This document shows, piece by piece, positions 59,602 to 64,000 of a DNA stretch of 64,000 nt (its first letter is position 1; the number at the start of each line of letters is the position of its first letter). The stretch lies in contig NC_065541.1 of assembly GCF_932294415.1 (NCBI RefSeq), positions 55,840,290 to 55,904,289 on the forward strand. Reading direction: 5' to 3'. The notes beneath the pieces were generated by a model. The model saw nothing but the letters and a program-made list of their open reading frames with translations, was not told where the DNA came from and did no database searches. The position numbers and the translations under genes were made by a program. The stretch comes from Quercus robur. Taxonomy: Eukaryota; Streptophyta; Magnoliopsida; Fagales; Fagaceae.

Positions 59602-59993
59602 AAAGCAATTGTAACTTTAGATTTGTATTTCACTCACATAATTATTATTTTTGGTGCTATTGCTTCCACATTTAACTTGTATCTCATCCAAAGTATTTAA
59701 CAATTCTAATTTACCATTTTAACAAATGGTAAAAAGGAAAAAAAAATTATGGCCCTGGCATTGGTAAGATCTTTTTATTATTTTTTAGAAAATGGTATTG
59801 CTCTGATCTAGGCCAACAAAATCTATAAATGTTGGAAGCTAGTCACTGTACTAAAAATTCCACTGTGACACTTACTCACAATGTGACAAAACATTAAATG
59901 CCAAAAAACAGGCAAATGCAGGCGCTTGCAGAAGCGCGTGGAGCTTATAGAAAGATCCGAAAACCAGTTCAAAGGATTGAAAGACGTTTGTCC

Positions 59994-60001
59994 TTATAAA
60001 A
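59994..60001 (+). promoter_or_regulatory. Candidate TATA box of the RABC gene
   Basis: TTATAAAA about 270 bp before the start codon. A second AT-rich match, ATATAAAAG, lies only about 13 bp before the ATG and is too close to serve as the main TATA box. Confidence 0.4.
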
Positions 60002-60273
60002 CCATTCTGAATTGCCACATTGTTGAACTCCACGCCTTAAACATGCATGTACATATACTAGTACTACCCGCAAGCCCCACCACCAGTGTCTCAATTCTCA
60101 TCCACCCCACACGAAATTTCGCATTTTTGTGCGTGTGTGTCTCTCAAAGTTCTTTCTTTCACAGTGTTTTGTAGCTGATAAAGATAGAGAAGAGGAACAC
60201 TTGCAGAGAACTGAAAAGGGAAAGAAAAAAAAAAAGAGAAAAGCTTTTGAGTTGAGTAGTATATAAAAGAATT

Positions 60274-62213
60274 ATGGGTTCAAAAGTAGGGAATAACAAT
60301 TATGATTACTCTTTCAAGGTACTGTTGATTGGTGATTCTGGTGTTGGCAAAAGCAGCCTTCTTCTCAGTTTCATTTCCAACTTTGTTCATGACCTCTCTC
60401 CTACCATTGGTACCTTCTCTGTCTCTCTGACTCTCTCCACCATATATTCCAAAACCTTTGTTCCAAACTCTTGTAGAATATTAAGCTTTTGTCTTTTTGC
60501 AATTTGTTTCTTTGTTGTTGAAGAAATTGAGCATGTAATAAGATTATACTTATTCTTTTAAAGCAATCTCTATGGAAGTGTGTAAATTTTATGAAAAAGA
60601 CTATGATTGAAAGGCCCATTTGGTGTTATATGTGGCTTGAATAATGAAGGTTTAGAAAAGATGATTTCTTAAATCAGGGGTGAAAAAAGAGAGTTTTTGG
60701 TAGCTCTCATGTATACATAGTAGTTCTTGGGAATGCATATTTAATTTCATAGGGGTATTGAATTGTGACTAATCTTATATTTGATTCTTAAGATGACTAA
60801 GTTGAGCGGAAAATACGAGGCTATATAACTTATAACCCACATAGAAACGGGAACAGTGGAGATGAAATAGGAGATTGCACATTTGCACTAGAGGAAGCTC
60901 AAGGACTAACATTTGGGTGTAAAAGTTAGAGCCATGCTTAAGCAGTTTCTATTTAAATTTCTCATTGTATTTGACTTCATTACTCTCAATTCTGTATTGT
61001 ACACTATCCCAACGTTTGAGTTAAATAGTCAATATTAGCTTGGTCTGAGAACCTTATCAAGGGATGCCACTAGCTTCCTTAGTCTCAGTACTATTAGGTG
61101 CACCAAGAGCTTTCATGTACATTTTCTCTCTTTTTCTAGTGATTCACCATTTTCAATCCTTAGATTTTATTATGAGCCTTCATTATTGTTTTAACCATTT
61201 CCAGGTGTGGATTTTAAGATCAAGCTGCTCACAATTGGTGGGAAAAGATTGAAGCTTACAATTTGGGACACTGGTAATTGCTGGAATTATTTTGAATTAT
61301 AATTTCATTCAATTTTTTTATTATTAAAGATGCTTTTTGGAAGTGATAGTTATTGGGAACAAGTTATCCTTCTCTTCTTTCAAGTTTGTCACTGCTTTTG
61401 ATGCATAAATAGATTGTTTGTACATTAGCCAATCTCTGCATAAGACCCTCCACTTTTTTAGAGAGTATGTTTCACTCATTGGTTGGTTACCAGAAGAAGT
61501 AGAGCTATTGACAATTGATGAAAGAGATATGAGAATATGTATGATGTTTGGTTAGGTTGGTTAGGTGAACTTTTGGGTTTAATAGAAACATTTAACCTTT
61601 GGATGTCGAAATATAAACAAGAAGGTAAAAATGTTCTGGAAATTCAAATTTTGAGAAAATGATCAATGGAACTTTGAAGTGTTAAAGAGACAACAGTGTA
61701 GACTTTGGCTTGAAAAGTACTCAAAAGAAACTCAAGGACAAGGTATTAGACATGTATATTGGGGAAAAATGTATGCTAATGACATCTCCACTCAAAACTG
61801 TGAAGTGCAACACACTTCTGATTCCAAGATGCTATTCAAGTATTAAAACAAATGTTTAACATTGTATTTGCATAACACAGAGTTCCATAACACAGATTTT
61901 GGATTGCGGTGCACTAGAGAGTCCACACATGAATGAAGCTTTAAGTACAAGTAAACTTGCATATGTCATAGACCTATAGATAAGGCAAGTTTTCATGTTA
62001 AGATAGATTACATGTCTTTTTTTATATGGTTGAATACTGTAAAAACAATCAGCTCTGGCAGCTGTAAGTCATACCTTTGATAAGTTTGGGCAATTTCAAC
62101 TTTGATTTTGAATTTGCTATGGTTAACAATTTCTATTGTATTTGCAGCTGGACAGGAAAGGTTTGGGACATTAACAAGCTCCTACTACAGAGGTGCTCAT
62201 GGAATTATTCTTG
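60274..62213 (+). CDS. RABC-type (Rab18-like) small GTPase, first three exons (partial)
   Basis: Exons 60274-60409, 61205-61273 and 62148-62213 join in frame. The next exon is beyond the right edge. Residues show the P-loop GDSGVGKS, the effector region DLSPTIGVDFKIK, then [18 protein letters not shown] and [14 protein letters not shown]. This wording is characteristic of plant RABC1/RABC2, the Rab18 group. These proteins cycle between GTP and GDP and act in vesicle traffic; links to lipid bodies, peroxisomes and myosin XI are known for family members. One oddity is that switch II reads ERFGTLT (GGG at 62165-62167) where the family nearly always has ERFRTLT. Intron 3 holds a nested transposon pair. 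The prenylated C-terminus is not in the window. Confidence 0.93.
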
Positions 62214-62623
62214 GTATGCCACTGCAATTGTGAATTCGAAGATTTTTTACTACTTTGCAAAAAGAGTGACTATATATTTTTTAAAAATTAATTAGTACTT
62301 TTATTTCTTCAAGATTTTTTGGTTCAAAATATTTTTCAAAATATTTTAACTTTTTAAGTGAAAATTAACTGCATTATAAAATAGTTAAACAAATGAGCAT
62401 ATTACAAAATCTATTTGTGGGAGCATTTTTTGCTCTAAGGAAACTCATGTTTATCCTTAGACAATTTTTGCTTGTCCCACGTTGGAAAGATGACCTTCCC
62501 CTTTCTAGCTACCAAACTAGTGGTACTCTTTCTAATTGGCTCATCTCTTATAAGCTGTTTATCTTTAGGCAATTTTTGCTTGTCCCACATTGGAAAGATG
62601 GCCTTCCCCTTTCTAGCTTATAA

Positions 62624-62970
62624 GAGCATCCACAGCAGTGGAGCTAAATTTTTAGCAATTTAGCTCCACCAAAAGTTACTTTATCTATTTTAGCTACACA
62701 TATACTACAGCAGTGGATCTATTTTAACTTTCAACACAATAAAATAATATATTCATCACAATAAAATAATATTTCTACTACAATAAAATAATAATATTTT
62801 TACTACAATAAAATAATATATCATCACCATCACCACCACAACCCAAACATCCTCCTGTACCACCACCACCGGCCACCAGTCCACAGCAGGAAAGAAGGAA
62901 AAAAAAAAAACCACCAACCCAAATCGAACCCACAAATCCACAACCACCACCGGCCACCAGTCCACAGCAG

Positions 62971-63004
<34 letters not shown>

Positions 63005-63713
63005 CAAAATGAACCCACAAATCCACAACCACCACCACCACCACCACCAGCCACCAGTCCACAGCAGGAAAAAAAAAAAAAAACCAAATCTCCGATCGGC
63101 AACGTGATACAACCATTGACGGCGTGAAAGAACCAAATCCACATGCAAGCACTCCGCAGCAGTCCACAGCAGGAAAAAAAAAAAAAAAAGCCCAAATCTC
63201 CGATCGGCGGCATGATACAACCATTGGCGGCGTGAAAGAACCAATATCCACATGCAAGCACTCCGATCAGCGGCGAGCTCCATGGGTTTCCCAGTCAGGC
63301 ACTCCGATCAGCGGCGAGCTTCGTGGGTCGGTGATCGGAGTTGAGAGAATGAGACCGGAGTTGAGAGAGTGAGCTTGAGTCGAGCTTCATGGATCGGTGA
63401 CCGGAGTTGAGAGAGTGAGACCGGAGTTGCAGAGTGAACTTGAGAGATGAGAGTGAAAGAGAGAGAGAGAGAGAGAGAGGCATGAAAGAATGAAAAAAAA
63501 AAAACGGAAAGTGTATTATTTTAATAATCCAACCGAATAAAATATATATATATTTTTTTGCTCTCAGCTACAGTGCACATCTATATATAGATGTGCACTG
63601 TAGCAAATCATCTAAAATTTTAGCTTTTGCCTCCACTGTTGCAGCGTGAGTTTTGGGTGTGTGGAGCTAAATTTTAGCAATATAGCTTTATACCTCCTCT
63701 GCTGTGAGTGCTC
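62624..63713. mobile_element. Nonautonomous PIF/Harbinger-like element, copy 4 (nested)
   Basis: The termini GAGCATCCACAGCAG and CTGCTGTGAGTGCTC (one extra base of difference) are flanked by TAA on both sides (62621-62623 and 63714-63716). The interior holds (CCA)n/poly-A units repeated about four times (62850-63080) and a duplicated block with CTCCGATCGGC and TGATACAACCATTG (63089-63245). A perfect 38-bp palindrome lies at 63567-63604. There is no transposase. It shares CTTTCAACACAATAAAATAA with 1071-1682. Confidence 0.8.
63567..63604. repeat. Perfect 38-bp palindrome
   Basis: Starts GCTACAGTGCACATCTATA and continues with its exact complement, with no loop. It lies near the right end of the nested element. 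A second exact 38-bp palindrome lies in copy 3 at 47499-47536. Confidence 0.9.
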
Positions 63714-64000
63714 TAAGGGATGAGCCAATTAGAAAGAGTACCACTAGTTTGGCTAAAGATAAACATGAGTTTTCTTAGAGCAAAAAATGCTCCCACACTA
63801 TTTATTAAGGAATTTCTATTTTGGCACTGAAGCCTTATCCTATATTGTGAGTTAAGTAGGTTTGTAGAGTAAAATATTGAAATTTGTTGGACAGGTTTAT
63901 GAGCTCCAACAACTTTCGTTTGATTTTGCATGCATATAAGATATAGAACCCTTTTCCTGTTTGAATAATGTATATTGCAGTAACTTGGATTGGGTCTAAA

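Larger units (their letters stand above)
62416..63797. mobile_element. Foldback element in RABC intron 3, split by another element
   Basis: The termini TGTGGGAGCATTTTTTGC and GCAAAAAATGCTCCCACA are exact inverted repeats, extended on both arms by CTCATGTTTATC and AAACTAGTGGTACTCTTTC. The flanks are CTATT on both sides (62411-62415 and 63798-63802). Removing the inserted 62624-63713 element leaves about 290 bp. The left arm contains a duplicated segment with CTTGTCCCAC(G/A)TTGGAAAG and CTTCCCCTTTCTAGCT. TG...CA ends with a 5-bp duplication resemble an LTR, but the long inverted arms resemble a foldback transposon. Confidence 0.75.

Noticed and set aside
62756-63283. Long minus-strand frames rich in Phe, Gly and Val
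   Set aside because: They are translations of poly-A/(CCA)n low-complexity sequence inside a transposon, open in several frames, with no domain.

Overview
This is plant nuclear DNA, almost certainly from a eudicot. Coding exons are short and split by many GT-AG introns. The genes are plant-specific types: two NAC transcription factors, a chloroplast NADP-malate dehydrogenase, a 4-coumarate-CoA-ligase-like enzyme and a RABC-type Rab GTPase. The space between them is AT-rich and packed with plant transposons. The protein flavour and repeat types suggest a woody rosid (Fagales is plausible), but that is inference from memory and was not tested.

Layout: positions 1-701 hold the first exon of a minus-strand 4CL-like gene that runs off the left edge. 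Positions 1071-2948 hold two nonautonomous DNA transposons. Positions 3692-8290 hold a complete LTR retrotransposon without gag or pol, flanked by a perfect 5-bp target-site duplication, with LTRs identical by eye. After 5 kb of AT-rich spacer comes an intact 14-exon NADP-malate dehydrogenase gene (13228-18567, plus strand). Convergent to it is a 6-exon membrane-tethered NAC gene (20153-23348, minus), resembling Arabidopsis ANAC053/ANAC078. Behind it, in the same direction, lies a 4-exon NAC gene (25682-35610, minus) resembling ANAC050/052. Its last intron is 7.8 kb long and carries a hAT transposon with a captured piece of an aspartyl-tRNA synthetase gene plus two dead LINE fragments.

Positions 35.6-60 kb contain almost only mobile DNA. 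A second, older LTR element of the same architecture lies at 40860-43925. There are also several inverted-repeat elements, two tRNA-derived SINEs, a solo LTR (50898-51582) and a nearly complete but inactivated L1-type LINE (52031 to about 57650, minus). A possible orphan exon at 51943-52017 abuts the LINE tail. The window closes with the first three exons of a RABC (Rab18-like) GTPase gene starting at 60274. Its third intron contains a foldback element that was later split by a PIF/Harbinger-like element.

The host genes do not form an operon or pathway. The one meaningful pairing is the two NAC genes in tandem, which matches the Arabidopsis chromosome 3 arrangement of ANAC050/051/052 next to ANAC053. 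The most unusual material is in the mobile DNA: the hAT element with the captured synthetase fragment, two related gag/pol-less LTR elements sharing an antisense promoter-ORF-polyA-like cassette, an 80/81-bp array with higher-order structure, and an element family carrying exact 38-bp palindromes.
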